This document shows positions 11,948 through 22,524 of a stretch of 64,000 bases of DNA, piece by piece. The position numbers and the translations under genes are program-made. This DNA is from Bufo bufo. Its lineage: Eukaryota; Chordata; Amphibia; Anura; Bufonidae. The stretch is taken from NCBI RefSeq assembly GCF_905171765.1, contig NC_053390.1, forward strand, positions 505,396,301 through 505,460,300, given 5' to 3'. The notes below the pieces were generated by a model, which did not search any database, was not told where the DNA came from, and saw only the letters and a list, made by a program, of their open reading frames with translations. Position 1 is the stretch's first letter, and every line of letters begins with the position of its first letter.

Positions 11948-12290
11948 AGAGAAGACAACGCTCGTACGAGCACTGCCTTCTCTGCTCTGTTTACCTGCTC
12001 ACTACAGCAATTGCAGTTGTGGGCAGGTGTAATTACAAGTATGGCGTCCCCATTCACTTCTATGGGATGGCTCTGTAGTATTCACTTGAACAGACGGAGC
12101 CGTTCCATAGAAGTGAATGGGGAAGCCACACACCTGCTCACCACTGCAATTGCTGCAGTGAGCAGGTAAACAGAGTAGAGAAGGCAGTGCTTATAGAAGC
12201 GCTGCGTTCTTCTCAAACAGCTGATCTGGGGGGTGTCGGGAGTTAGACCTCTCCGTTTTGATATTGATGACATATCCTAAGGATTTTAAG
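11948..12290. mobile_element. Right half of the TTAA MITE split by PB2
   Basis: Continues the MITE interrupted by PB2. The two arms pair around a centre near 12070: CATTCACTTCTATGGG against CCATAGAAGTGAATGG, and CTGCTCACTACAGCAATTGCAG against its complement. GTTTGAGAAGAA and CAGCTGATC mirror the left half. The outer end decays near 12285, and the terminal TTAA is not preserved. Confidence 0.55.
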
Positions 12291-12362
12291 CTAGCAATGC
12301 AATAACTGAATACAATTAAATTGATCCATGATTATTTTCTTATTTGTTCTGGGTGATTACAG

Positions 12363-12774
12363 GAAACCTAGTGATTGTTACTGGCGGATATTTCCGAGGA
12401 GATTTTGTATGGTACAGTATAGACTGGGTTCTCATTTATGATTCTTCTGATAACTGTTGGAGAGATGGGCCACCTATGAAGATTTCTCGAAACTGCCACT
12501 GTGCTGTGGGAATAGGACTGCACCTCTATGTCATTGGTGGGAGCACAGATGAAGGCGTTGTTGCAGATGTAGAAAGTTTGAATCTAGCAGAGATGACATG
12601 GGAGAGCCGGAAACCTCTCATTAGACCCGTTGAAAGAGCAGCAGCTGTCAGTGTCGATTGCAAGCTGTATGTTATATGTGGCCGTGATGAGAATGGTGAT
12701 GTCTATAGTGGGATACAGATGCTGAACACAAAGACAGATGTGTGGAATGTGATCACCTACTCTCCTATGCCCAG
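12363..12774 (+). CDS. Kelch-like (KLHL-type) gene, internal exon with Kelch repeats
   Basis: Coding exon of a host Kelch-repeat protein, probably a BTB-Kelch substrate adaptor, although only Kelch blades are visible here. A pyrimidine-rich tract ends in AG at 12361-12362, and a GT donor follows at 12775-12776. The exon starts in phase 1 and ends in phase 2. Translation gives 137 residues with three Kelch motifs: LVIVTGGY, LHLYVIGG and KLYVICGR glycine pairs, each followed by a tryptophan strand (NCWRDGPPM, MTWESRKP, DVWNVITYSPMPR). The final split codon AG|G joins in frame to the exon at 36057 and completes MPRYDLCATVLNG, the usual start of the next blade. Earlier exons are not in the window. 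The subfamily is uncertain. Confidence 0.88.
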
Positions 12775-13018
12775 GTACAGTATAAGAGCTTCATAAATTC
12801 CTTTGTGTGTATTTTTGCATTATATTGGTCACAGTGAATTGTTTGGTCCATACATTGCTAAGTTCATCTTTCCAAGCAAAGCCAATCACAGTAGAAAGTG
12901 ACACAGTGCTTAGCTGACCATTCGTTTCAGTGACTGCGAGGTCTCAACATGACATGTCAGAAGCTTTTAAAGAGACAGTTGCACTTTAAAACTAAAAATT
13001 GGGCTAAACATTTCAAAA
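12775..13018 (+). other. Start of the 23.3-kb Kelch intron
   Basis: Intron 12775-36056 begins with a GTACAG donor. This first part has no gene. At 12966-12985 it holds TTTTAAAGAGACAG, which resembles the outer tip of a TTAA MITE; that element would have been the target of PLE-1. The intron is otherwise filled by the elements listed below. Confidence 0.5.
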
Positions 13019-13140
13019 TTATAGTTTATCACTGCAAAAAAGGGGTTTCAAGGAATCCAGCTCCACTGTGATAAAAGGAATCTTTTATTTTGCTTGCGGT
13101 AAAATCTCATCCATAAGTTACAAAAATAGCAGTCCTATCT

Positions 13141-13190
13141 ATGCGTTTCGGGCTACCAGAGACAATTCCAGCCCTTCCTCATGACACAGT
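13141..13190 (-). other. Hammerhead-like fold in PLE-1A 3' region
   Basis: On the minus strand: a TGAGGA core, then GGGCT and AGCCC able to pair as a stem, then CGAAACGCA. The order matches the hammerhead ribozyme core (CUGANGA, stem II, GAAA), but the first core C is replaced. Penelope-like elements are known to carry hammerhead motifs. Activity is unproven. Confidence 0.4.
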
Positions 13191-13386
13191 AAGACATTAA
13201 GAGTGGGATCCTTTATAGGGGATGATGCACCTGTTTCCACTAATTATGTTCACATGACTGCATCCGCCCCAGAAAGGTGCCACACCTATGAACAACTCTT
13301 CTCATGAAAATAAAAATAAACAAAAAAGACCAAAAAACTATATATAACATAGTAAAAAAAATAATAATATGCAGAAACACGCATAA

Positions 13387-14146
13387 GGGCCCTTTCACAC
13401 CTGCGTTCTTTTCTTCCGGCATAGAGTTCCGTCGTCGGGGCTCTATGCCGGAAGAATCCTGATCAGTTTTATCCTAATGCATTCTGAATGGAGAGAAATC
13501 CGTTCAGGATGCATCAGGATGTCTTCAGTTCCGGAACGGAACGTTTTTTGGCCGGAGAAAATACCGCAGCATGCTGCGCTTTTTGCTCCGGCCAAAAATC
13601 CTGAACACTTGCCGCAAGGCCGGATCCGGAATTAATGCCCATTGAAAGGCATTAATCCGGATCCGGCCTTAAGCTAAACGTCGTTTCGGCGCATCGCCGG
13701 ATCCGACGTTTAGCTTTTTCAGAGTGGTTACCATGGCTGCCAAGACGCTAAAGTCCTGGCAGCCATGGTAAAGTGTAGTGGGGAGCAGTATATTTACCGG
13801 CCGTGCGGCTCCCCGGGCGCTTCAGAGTGACGTCAGGGCGCCCCACACGCATGGATGACGTGATCACATGGATCACGTTATCCATGCGCATGGGGCGCTC
13901 TGACGTCATTCTGGAGCGCCCCGGGAGCCGCACGGACGGTAAGTATACTGCTCCCCCGCTCCCCACTACTACTATGGCAGCCAGGACTTTAATAGCGTCC
14001 TGGCTGCCATAGTAACACTGAACGCATTTTGAAGACGGATCCGTCTTCAAATGCTTTCAGTTCACTTGCGTTTTTCCAGGTCCGGCGTGTAATTCCGGCA
14101 AATGGAGTACACGCCGGATCCGGACAACGCAAGTGTGAAAGAGCCC
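13387..14146 (+). mobile_element. Harbinger-like foldback MITE, copy 2 (inside PLE-1A)
   Basis: Same family as 3162-3886 but in reverse orientation. The tips are GGGCCCTTTCACACCTGCG and the complement of CAAGTGTGAAAGAGCCC, flanked by TAA (13384-13386, 14147-14149). The interrupted sequence is contiguous in PLE-1B around 24985, which confirms an insertion. Confidence 0.85.
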
Positions 14147-14274
14147 TAAGGTATATGCTGGATAAAAGGTTACTAGAATATAATAACATATAATAAAATA
14201 AAGAAGAAAGGGAAGAGGGAGATCCCCTATATGTGTTCCCAGAAATGAAAGCTGCATGGATTATAAAGTGTGGA

Positions 14275-15636
14275 TTATTGCTGCAAAATAAAATCTAGAC
14301 GTTTGTTTAAACCATCTGGTTGACGTGTATTTAATGCAAAAATCCAGAAGGACTCTCTATTTAATAATTTCCTTCTGTGATCCCCTCCACGTTTGGGCAG
14401 AAAACCTTTTTCTATGCCTTGTACCACCATATCTGATGTGTCCCCACCATGGCAAACAGCTGCAGATACATTGCGATTGACATGGTGGGGCACATCAGAA
14501 ATGTGTTTACGTGTTCTGACTTTGATAGCGTTAGTGGTGCACCCCACATATTGCAGATTACACTTTTTACATGTAATTAAGTAAACTGCATAGGATGTAT
14601 TACAATTGAGATACGATTTCACTTGAAACACTCTACCATTTGATGCTGAAACAATGTGTGCAGCAAATACACCTGTGGTGTCCACACCTATAGCTCCCTT
14701 TGGTCTTAAACCAGACTGGTTGCGATTTTTTCTCCTCCTGGTACAGACTGGGGCTGACATAGTTTGCGATGGTGGGCGCCCTTCTGGCTGCACACTGAAC
14801 CCCATCTGCAACTATGTCAGTCCATTCCTTGTCATATGCCAGGACAGGAAAATGTTTTTTATGATATAACATATTTGTTTAAACTCAGTACTATATTGAG
14901 TAACAAACAGGTTGTTCCTCCTGCTACTAGTATATCTGGAATTTTTGTTATGATGTTTATTGTTGGTAACTGCAGTGCAGGGTTCACCCCCCTTTTTTTC
15001 TAGTGTGTTTTCCTGTCTAGGATAAAATAGGGATCCTCTCTCAATGATTGAGACCTGTCGTATTGCATCCTCCTCCTGTTTTATGCCATAAGCTCTTTTA
15101 TATAATCTGTGAGAGATATTTACAGCTTCATCCATGAAGCTTTTTTCATCCGTGCAATTTCTTCTTGCACGTATTATCTCACCCCTAGGTATGTTAGCTA
15201 TTACATGTTTGGGATGGCAAGATGTGGCATGCAATGTGGTGTTCCCTGCCATAGGTTTTCTGTACGTGCATGTGGAAACTTGATTGGTGGAGGGATCCCC
15301 CCTCAGGCGCAAATCCAAAAAGGAAATCTCCCGTGTGTCATGATGGACACTAAAATTGGTAGTGTCCACGCAGGAGTTAATATAACTACAAAAAGATGGT
15401 ATGGCCGCCACATCTCCCGTCCAAATTAGGATCAGGTCATCGATGTAACGGCCATACCACCTGATGTATTGCCAGAAAGGGTGGGCGTTGATGAGGAGAA
15501 AACTCCTCTCCCACCATGCCATAAAAATATTGGCTATGAAGGGAGAGAATTTGGCCCCCATAGACACCCCCGATATCTGGAGATAAAACTTGTTGTTGAA
15601 CATAAAGAAATTGCGCCTGAGGAGGAAGTCCACCAT
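14275..15636 (-). pseudogene. PLE-1A reverse transcriptase/GIY-YIG, truncated and frameshifted
   Basis: C-terminal two thirds of a Penelope-like polyprotein, in the same family as the copy at 22525-24858. Residues from 15636 downward include MGAKFSP (RT palm), RYIDDLILIW (catalytic aspartates) and the thumb. Near 14860 an A run is one base shorter than in copy B, which shifts the frame. A 20-base gap near 14645, after CTGCACACAT, shifts it again. The GIY-YIG endonuclease portion (YAVYLI...LQYVGCTT) and the C-terminus follow to 14275. The 5' side is cut at 15638 by a LINE, and the chain's upstream remnant is at 22466-22505. It cannot make a complete protein. Confidence 0.88.
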
Positions 15637-15974
15637 AGAAACATAGAATGTGTCGGCAGATAAGAACCATTTGGCCCATCTAGTCTGCCCAATATATCTG
15701 AATCCTATGAATAGTCCCTGGCCCTATCTTATATGAAGCAATTATGGCAAAATAAACGGGAAACAAGGCGCTCATAGGGTAGTAGTTTTTGGTATCAGAT
15801 TTAGAGAGTGTACTGTTTCAATTATTACACTCACCTTCTGGTGTTGTGCTTGTGTCAGTACAACACTTGCAAAGGCAGAGGGGGGAGAGAGAGGGTCGAT
15901 CAAAGGGGGGTATGCTGCCGGTATCTTCTTAATCCTTGGATTAGCCACCACTCCAGAGGAGTGATGTAGAATAC

Positions 15975-17781
15975 TGAAAAAGAACTGTGTACTAACTCGT
16001 ACACAATGTGATACCTCTTGGCGCAGAACCACAACTGCGAGTGACGTCTTTTTAAAAATTATTTATTCATTCGAGTGACAACGCGTTTCGGAGTGAGAAT
16101 ACTCCTTTATCAAGTCTAAAAGAAACAGTAGTATATGAAGTAGTAGTGCCAAGAAATAAAAATGAAGGTAAAAATATATATATATAGAAATAAAAAATAA
16201 AAAACAAAAAATAAAAAATAATAAAAGTACAAATAAAAATAAATAGAAATAACAATAAATACAACAAAAAAACAACAAAAAACCTTGTATGATACATCAA
16301 CATGGTGTGCAGGTATTGGACTATAAAATTCACATGGAATAGTCACATAAATGTACCAAACATAGTCAGAAGGGTCCGGATTGTGTTGTAAAGGAACTTT
16401 TAACTTTCGTAGTTAAAGAGAATTTATATTAAAATCAATACTAATAGTCTTGGTGATATTAAAATTGGCAATAGTATTAGTTTGATGATAAAAAGAAAAA
16501 ACTAATATTAATAGTGGTGGCCTTGATACAATAAGAACAGAGAGACTGATAAAATATATATAAAAATATGAGTCAGGGGATTCAAAATTACACAAACCGT
16601 GTCACTGACATTAATGCAACTGTACTAGCCACAAAACTAAGACGCTCACCAGCGAATTGGCGGTTAACACAGTGATATGATTACATACATTTATATATAT
16701 ATATACATGAGTACACATATGCATAATCCGGATTAATTTCTGAGTAAATGGTTTGAAAGGATGGCTAATGTCTGGTAAATGTAGTGATATTAGAATAATG
16801 ATAATAATAAGGAGAGGCACAGGGGAAAAAAAGGTGGGGGTATTTACCTTTGGAGCTGGGTACATACAGTTGGTGCGACTGATCCAATTGCTATGGGTTA
16901 AAACAATTAGAGAATTATGAGCTTTCATATTGATTTAGAACTAAAATGAAAGGTTATGAACTTGAAAAAATATATTATATATATTATATATATAAGTAGA
17001 TTAAGCCAAACCAAACATTAATATTGTGGGTGGAGCAGAGCATTACCTTGGTGTCGGGGTCCTGTATGTGTAGCGCAGCTTGCCACGTGTGTGGGAGCGC
17101 GCGCTTATTTGAGCCGGGCAGAAGGGAGGGGGGTGAGGCTGGTTACGGGCTGCCGATTGGAGGATGTGGTAAGGCGGGGGCGGGGCTAGTGACCGACCGC
17201 TGCAGTGAGCTTGTCTGTGTGCGCGATGTCAGTGCGCTCTGTAAGGGAACGATGGCACTCGTAATAGGCGGGGGGCGGGGCTAATGACGGACTGCTGCAG
17301 TGAACTAGTCTGTGTGCGCGGTGTCAGTGCGCTCTGTAGGGGAACAATGGCACTAATAAAATGGGGGGTGTCCGGGCAGATATGTGCTGGCAATTGTTAG
17401 GGGGTGAATTTGTTAAGGATTGGTAATGTAGTTGAATACTGGTGTGTTGGTGTGTTTAATTGAGAATGGGCTGGGAGTGACTGTGGAATAATGTGTGAGA
17501 TGGTGGCACTGTGGTAGATTGAAGGGACAATTTGAGAATATGAGAGTGTGAGGATGAAGCTTGGTGGTATTACTGATGAAAAATGATAATGACAAGAGTG
17601 TTTTCATATGGATTGTTATTATTAAATTTTATTTTAATGGATCAATGTATAAGAAGATAAAGGAGAAAAAGGGAGGGGGGAGTTTATTTCCCCATATATA
17701 TTGTTATTATTATAAATTAATTAAATTATTTTAAAAAATAGATGTATTATAAGATGTATGTATTCAGAGATGGGGGGGGGG
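15975..17781 (-). repeat. PLE-2 left inverted arm (1.8 kb)
   Basis: Near-identical reverse complement of 19567-21370. Differences seen are a few substitutions and small indels, for example in the AT-rich tract at 16185-16215 against 21105-21165. It contains the 3' untranslated region, TATATA repeats and a GC-rich segment at 17080-17350. The innermost part is a 12-13-base G tract next to the RT frame. Small open frames within the arm mirror those in the other arm and are not genes. Confidence 0.9.
16081..16115 (-). other. Hammerhead-like fold in PLE-2 left arm
   Basis: On the minus strand: CTTGATAAAGGAGT ... ACTCCGAAACGCG. A five-pair stem (GGAGT/ACTCC) sits between a TTGATAA segment and GAAAC. 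The core deviates from the consensus at two positions, so it may be a decayed or divergent ribozyme. Confidence 0.35.
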
Positions 17782-19544
17782 GGTTAGCCAAAAAACTAAC
17801 AGCCCTCTTGAAAACAGCCGAAGTTCAAAAAATATTATCCAAAAAAGAAAAAGAATATATCACCATTGACCATCCGAATTTAGCATTATTCTATCATCTA
17901 CCTAAAATCCATAAATCCATCACCAACCCACCAGGAAGACCAATTATTTTCGGAATTTCCTCTTTGACATGCAACTTATCCCACTATATTGACATTTTGC
18001 TCCAGAAATTCGTCATACAATTACCATCATACCTAAAGGATTCAGCTACTCTGATCACCCTCCTCAAGGGAATTGAGTGGAAGGATTCCTACACCTGGGC
18101 CACACTAGACGTTTCATCCTTATATTCCAATATCCCACACACAACAGGAATTAATGCCATACGGCAAATTTTACAGCGAGACGAGAGTCTGCCACACAGA
18201 CAAAGCCAGTTCATACTGGAAGCCATAGAGTTTATACTCAACCATAACATCTTTACCTTTGAGGACAAAATATATAAGCAGACAAAAGGGACCGCGATGG
18301 GGACGCGCTTCGCGCCTAGTTTCGCGAATTTATACATGGGGGTCTTTGAGGAGCAATTTATCCATAATGAGCAAGCTTGGCATAAAAAATTGATTTTTTA
18401 CAGACGTTATATCGATGACCTACTAATCATCTGGGACGGAAGTATAGAGGACATCAACAAATTTACTACTCACTTGAACAATAACAATTTCAACCTCACC
18501 TTCACAGCAAACTATTCCAAAACATCTGTTGAATACTTAGATCTAGTCCTTTCTTCCAAAGAAAAATCTATAGAAACCAAAACCTTTTTTAAAAAAGTAG
18601 ATGGAAATAGCTATTTAGATTACCAGAGCGCACATCACAAAAAATGGAAGAACAACGTGCCATTCAGTCAGTTCAAACGCATCCGTAGAAACTGCACTAA
18701 TGATGAGGACTTTAAACAACAAAGTCAAGTCATAGAAAAAAGATTCCTAAACAAAGGGTATCCTACTGGAGTCATTAAGGCAGCCCTCCAGCGAACACAG
18801 AAATACACCCAAGAAAACTGCTTGTCTTCAAAAACGGAAGAATGTGACTCAAAAACCACTAAGAAATACCAAACTTCCTTCACCACCACATACAACACCA
18901 ACCATAATGTTTTGCGTAACATCTTTTCAAAACACTGGCCCATTTTACAAGCAGATCCCTTTTTAAAAAAACACATTCAATCAAAACCTCAAATAACCTT
19001 CAGAAGGGCCCAAACCCTCAAGAATCTCATCGCTCCTAGTAGATTACGGTCCCAAAAGACGCAAATACCGTCTACCGTAACCATGTTCCCCCAAGTCCTT
19101 GGAAGCTAAAAGTGCGGCTACCGCCGATGCAAATGCTGTAGTAACATCTCCTCCCGGGTCACCAGATTTTTCAGCAATGTCACCGGTGAACAATTCCAAA
19201 TTGGAAATTTTCTAAATTGCTCATCATCCTACGTCATCTACCTACTAGAATGCACCTGCGGATTACAGTATATAGGCCGCACTACCATGACTCTGAGAGA
19301 GAGAATAAACAAACACCGGTGGAACATTACAAACGGTTTCATAAAACATGGAGTCTCGCGACATTTCCTCCACTGCCATAACAAAAATCCTGTGGACCTT
19401 GCCATAACACCAATAGAACAAATTCCCACCGCCTGTACCAACCGGTATCAGAAACTAAGAAGGAAAGAAATGTTCTGGATATTCAAACTACAGACAATAG
19501 AGCCCTATGGTCTCAACGAATCTCTTGAAAGCAATTGTTTCTAA
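17782..19544 (+). pseudogene. PLE-2 reverse transcriptase plus GIY-YIG, one stop codon
   Basis: Penelope-like polyprotein lacking its N-terminus. From 17782 the frame shows LPKIHK (about 17900), an RT palm motif GTAMGTRFAPSFANLYMG (about 18290), the catalytic RRYIDDLLIIW (about 18400), and a thumb with RIRRNCTND. A TAA at 19107-19109 interrupts it. The same frame then continues with a Cys cluster (KCGYRRCKCC) and a GIY-YIG endonuclease (YVIYLLE...LQYIGRTT) to a stop at 19544. Only the single nonsense codon separates the halves. Upstream the frame runs into the inverted arm, so no native start remains. Penelope-like RTs copy RNA onto nicked or telomeric DNA ends; the GIY-YIG domain supplies the nick. 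Confidence 0.88.
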
Positions 19545-19566
19545 CACGTCCCCCTCCTTCCTTTGA

Positions 19567-21370
19567 ACCCCCCCCCCCATCTCTGAATACATACATCTTA
19601 TAATACATCTAATTTTTAAAATAATTTAATTAATTTATAATAATAACAATATATATGGGGAAATAAACTCCCCCCTCCCTTTTTCTCCTTTATCTTCTTA
19701 TACATTGATCCATTAAAATAAAATTTAATAATAACAATCCATATGAAAACACTCTTGTCATTATCATTTTTCATCAGTAATACCACCAAGCTTCATCCTC
19801 ACACTCTCATATTCTCAAATTGTCCCTTCAATCTACCACAGTGCCACCATCTCACACATTATTCCACAGTCACTCCCAGCCCATTCTCAATTAAACACAC
19901 CAACACACCAGTATTCAACTACATTACCAATCCTTAACAAATTCACCCCCTAACAATTGCCAGAACATATCTGCCCGGACACCCCCCATTTTATTAGTGC
20001 CATTGTTCCCCTACAGAGCGCACTGACACCGCGCACACAGACTAGTTCACTGCAGCAGTCCGTCATTAGCCCCGCCCCCCGCCTATTACGAGTGCCATCG
20101 TTCCCTTACAGAGCGCACTGACATCGCGCACACAGACAAGCTCACTGCAGCGGTCGGTCACTAGCCACGCCCCCCGCCTTACCACATCCTCCAATCGGCA
20201 GCCCGTAACCAGCCACACCCCCCTCCCTTCTGCCCGGCTCAAATAAGCGCGCGCTCCCACACACGTGGCAAGCTGCGCTACACATACAGGACCCCGACAC
20301 CAAGGTAATGCTCTGCTCCACCCACAATATTAATGTTTGGTTTGGCTTAATCTACTTTTATATATAATATATATTATATATTTTTTCAAGTTCATAACCT
20401 TTCATTTTAGTTCTAAATCAATATGAAAGCTCATAATTCTCTAATTGTTTTAACCCATAGCAATTGGATCAGTCGCACCAACTGTATGTACCCAGCTCCA
20501 AAGGTAAATACCCCCACCTTTTTTTCCCCTGTGCCTCTCCTTATTATTATCATTATTCTAATATCACTACATTTACCAGACATTAGCCATCCTTTCAAAC
20601 CATTTACTCAGAAATTAATCCGGATTATGCATATGTGTACTCATGTATATATATATATATAAATGTATGTAATCATATCACTGTGTTAACCGCCAATTCG
20701 CTGGTGAGCGTCTTAGTTTTGTGGCTAGTACAGTTGCATTAATGTCAGTGACACGGTTTGTGTAATTTTGAATCCCCTGACTCATATTTTTATATATATT
20801 TTATCAGTCTCTCTGTTCTTATTGTATCAAGGCCACCACTATTAATATTAGTTTTTTCTTTTTATCATCAAACTAATACTATTGCCAATTTTAATATCAC
20901 CAAGACTATTAGTATTGATTTTAATATAAATTCTCTTTAACTACGAAAGTTAAAAGTTCCTTTACAACACAATCCGGACCCTTCTGACTATGTTTGGTAC
21001 ATTTATGTGACTATTCCATGTGAATTTTATAGTCCAATACCTGCACACCATGTTGATGTATCATACAAGATTTTTTGTTGTTTTTTTGTTGTATTTATTG
21101 TTATTTCTATTTATTTTTATTTTTATTTGTACTTTTATTATTTTTTATTTTTTATTTCTATATATATATATTTTTACCTTCATTTTTATTTCTTGGCACT
21201 ACTACTTCATATACTACTGTTTCTTTTAGACTTGATAAAGGAGTATTCTCACTCCGAAACGCGTTGTCACTCGAATGAATAAATAATTTTTAAAAAGACG
21301 TCACTCGCAGTTGTGGTTCTGCGCCAAGAGGTATCACATTGTGTACGAGTTAGTACACAGTTCTTTTTCA
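19567..21370 (+). repeat. PLE-2 right inverted arm (3' region of the RT copy)
   Basis: Runs from the C tract at 19568 to CAGTTCTTTTTCA at 21370 and pairs with the left arm. It is the 3' untranslated region of the PLE-2 coding copy. Confidence 0.9.
21231..21262 (+). other. Hammerhead-like fold in PLE-2 right arm
   Basis: The same sequence as at 16081-16115, on the plus strand in the right inverted arm of PLE-2. Confidence 0.35.
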
Positions 21371-22465
21371 CTATCTTATATGAAGGATAGCCTTATGCAT
21401 ATCCCATGCATGCTTAAACCCCTTCACTGTATTTGCAGCTACCACTTCTGCAGGAAGGCTATTCCATGCATCCACTACTCTCTCAGTAAAGTAATACTTC
21501 CTTATATTACTTTTAAACCTTTGCCCCTCTAATTTAAAACTGTGTCCTCTTGTGGTAGTTTTTCTTCTTTTAAATATGCTCTCCTCCTTTACCGAGTTGA
21601 TTCCCTTTATGTATTTAAAAGTTTCTATCATATCCCCTCTGTCTCTTCTTTCTTCCAAGCTATACATATTAAGGTCCTTTAACCTTTCCTGGTAAGTTTT
21701 ATCCTGCAATCCATGTACTAGTTTAGTAGCTCTTCTCTGAACTCTCTCTAGAGTATCTATATCCTTCTGGAGATATGGCCTCCAGTACTGCGCACAATAC
21801 TCCAAGTGAGGTCTCACCAGTGTTCTGTACAGCGGCATAAGCACTTCACTCTTTCTACTGCTTATACCTCTCCCTATACATCCAAGCATTCTGCTGGCAT
21901 GTCGTGCTGCCCTATTACATTGTCTTCCCACCTTTAAGTCTTCTGAAATAATTACTCCTAAATCCCTTTCCTCAGATACTGAGGTCAGGACTGTGTCAAA
22001 TATTCTATATTCTGCCCTTGGGTTTTTACGCCCCAGGTGCATTATCTTGCACTTATCCACATTAAATTTCAGTTGCCAGAGTTCTGACCATTCTTCTAGT
22101 TTTCCTAAATCCTTTTCCATTTGTCGTTTCCCTCCAGGAACATCAACCCTGTTACATATCTTTGTGTCATCAGCAAAAAGACAAACCTTACCATCGAGGC
22201 CTTTTGCAATATCACTTATGAAGATATTAAACAAAATTGGTCCCAGTACAGATCCCTGTGGAACCCCACTGGTAACATGACCTTGTTTTGAATGTTCTCC
22301 ATTGACTACAACCCTCTGTTGTCTGTCACTCAGCCACTGCCTAATCCACTCAACAATATGGGAGTCCATGCTCAATGACTGCAGTTTATTGATAAGTCTT
22401 CTATGTGGGACAGTGTCAAAAGCCTTACTAAAATCTAGATATGCGATGTCTACTGCACTTCCATG
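21371..22465 (-). pseudogene. LINE reverse transcriptase, C-terminal half
   Basis: Reverse transcriptase of the CR1/L2 group of LINEs, 5'-truncated. In order from 22465 downward: DIAYLDFSKAFDTVPH (palm motif A), GVPQGSVLGPILFNIFISDI (motif B), LFADDTKI (catalytic aspartates), thumb, then SRMLGCIGRGIS...LVRPHLEYC and ERVQRRATKLV typical of this group, ending HKAILHIR with a TAG at 21371-21373. About 365 codons are open with no defect, so the frame looks young, but there is no N-terminus, endonuclease or start. The open frame extends further upstream to 22714 by reading antisense through PLE sequence; that extension is accidental. Confidence 0.88.
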
Positions 22466-22523
22466 AGGACATATTCCTGCAAGCCTGCAGTAATGTTCCC
22501 ATATGCAGTAATGTTCCCATATG
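22466..22523 (-). repeat. Head-to-head junction of PLE-1 copies with 18-bp direct repeat
   Basis: 22466-22505 is the displaced 5' edge of PLE-1A (it matches the complement of about 23437-23480 in copy B). CAGTAATGTTCCCATATG occurs twice in tandem (22488-22505 and 22506-22523) before copy B begins. The small duplication marks the joining event. Confidence 0.75.
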
Positions 22524-22524
22524 T

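Larger units (their letters stand above)
15739..21370. mobile_element. PLE-2: Penelope-like insertion with long inverted arms
   Basis: A second Penelope-like insertion, flanked by a 15-bp duplication of LINE sequence, CTATCTTATATGAAG, at 15724-15738 and 21371-21385. A 3' region in minus orientation (left arm) is joined head to head to a plus-strand copy that holds the RT/endonuclease frame and the same 3' region (right arm). The left side extends 236 bp further (15739-15974) than the right. It belongs to a different family from PLE-1: the RT and 3' region differ. Confidence 0.85.
15639..22465 (-). mobile_element. CR1/L2-type LINE, 5'-truncated, split by PLE-2
   Basis: A non-LTR retrotransposon fragment of about 1.2 kb on the minus strand, inserted in PLE-1A. 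Its 3' untranslated end is 15639-15738 and its coding part is 21371-22465. PLE-2 (15739-21370) separates them, and both edges carry the duplicated CTATCTTATATGAAG. The 3' end (TTCTATGTTTCTATGG side) matches the other LINE end at 60852-61157. The 5' end stops inside the RT domain. Confidence 0.85.

Noticed and set aside
13748..14050. Frames in the Harbinger-like MITEs (KYTAPPLPTT type)
   Set aside because: They occur in the palindromic CCGGATCC-rich MITE in both orientations and have no homologue-like features.
17413..19937. Small frames (MKTLLSLSFFISNTTKLHPHT) that look like secreted peptides, present twice
   Set aside because: The two are mirror images in the PLE-2 inverted arms (3' untranslated region). 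The signal-peptide look is chance in T-rich DNA.
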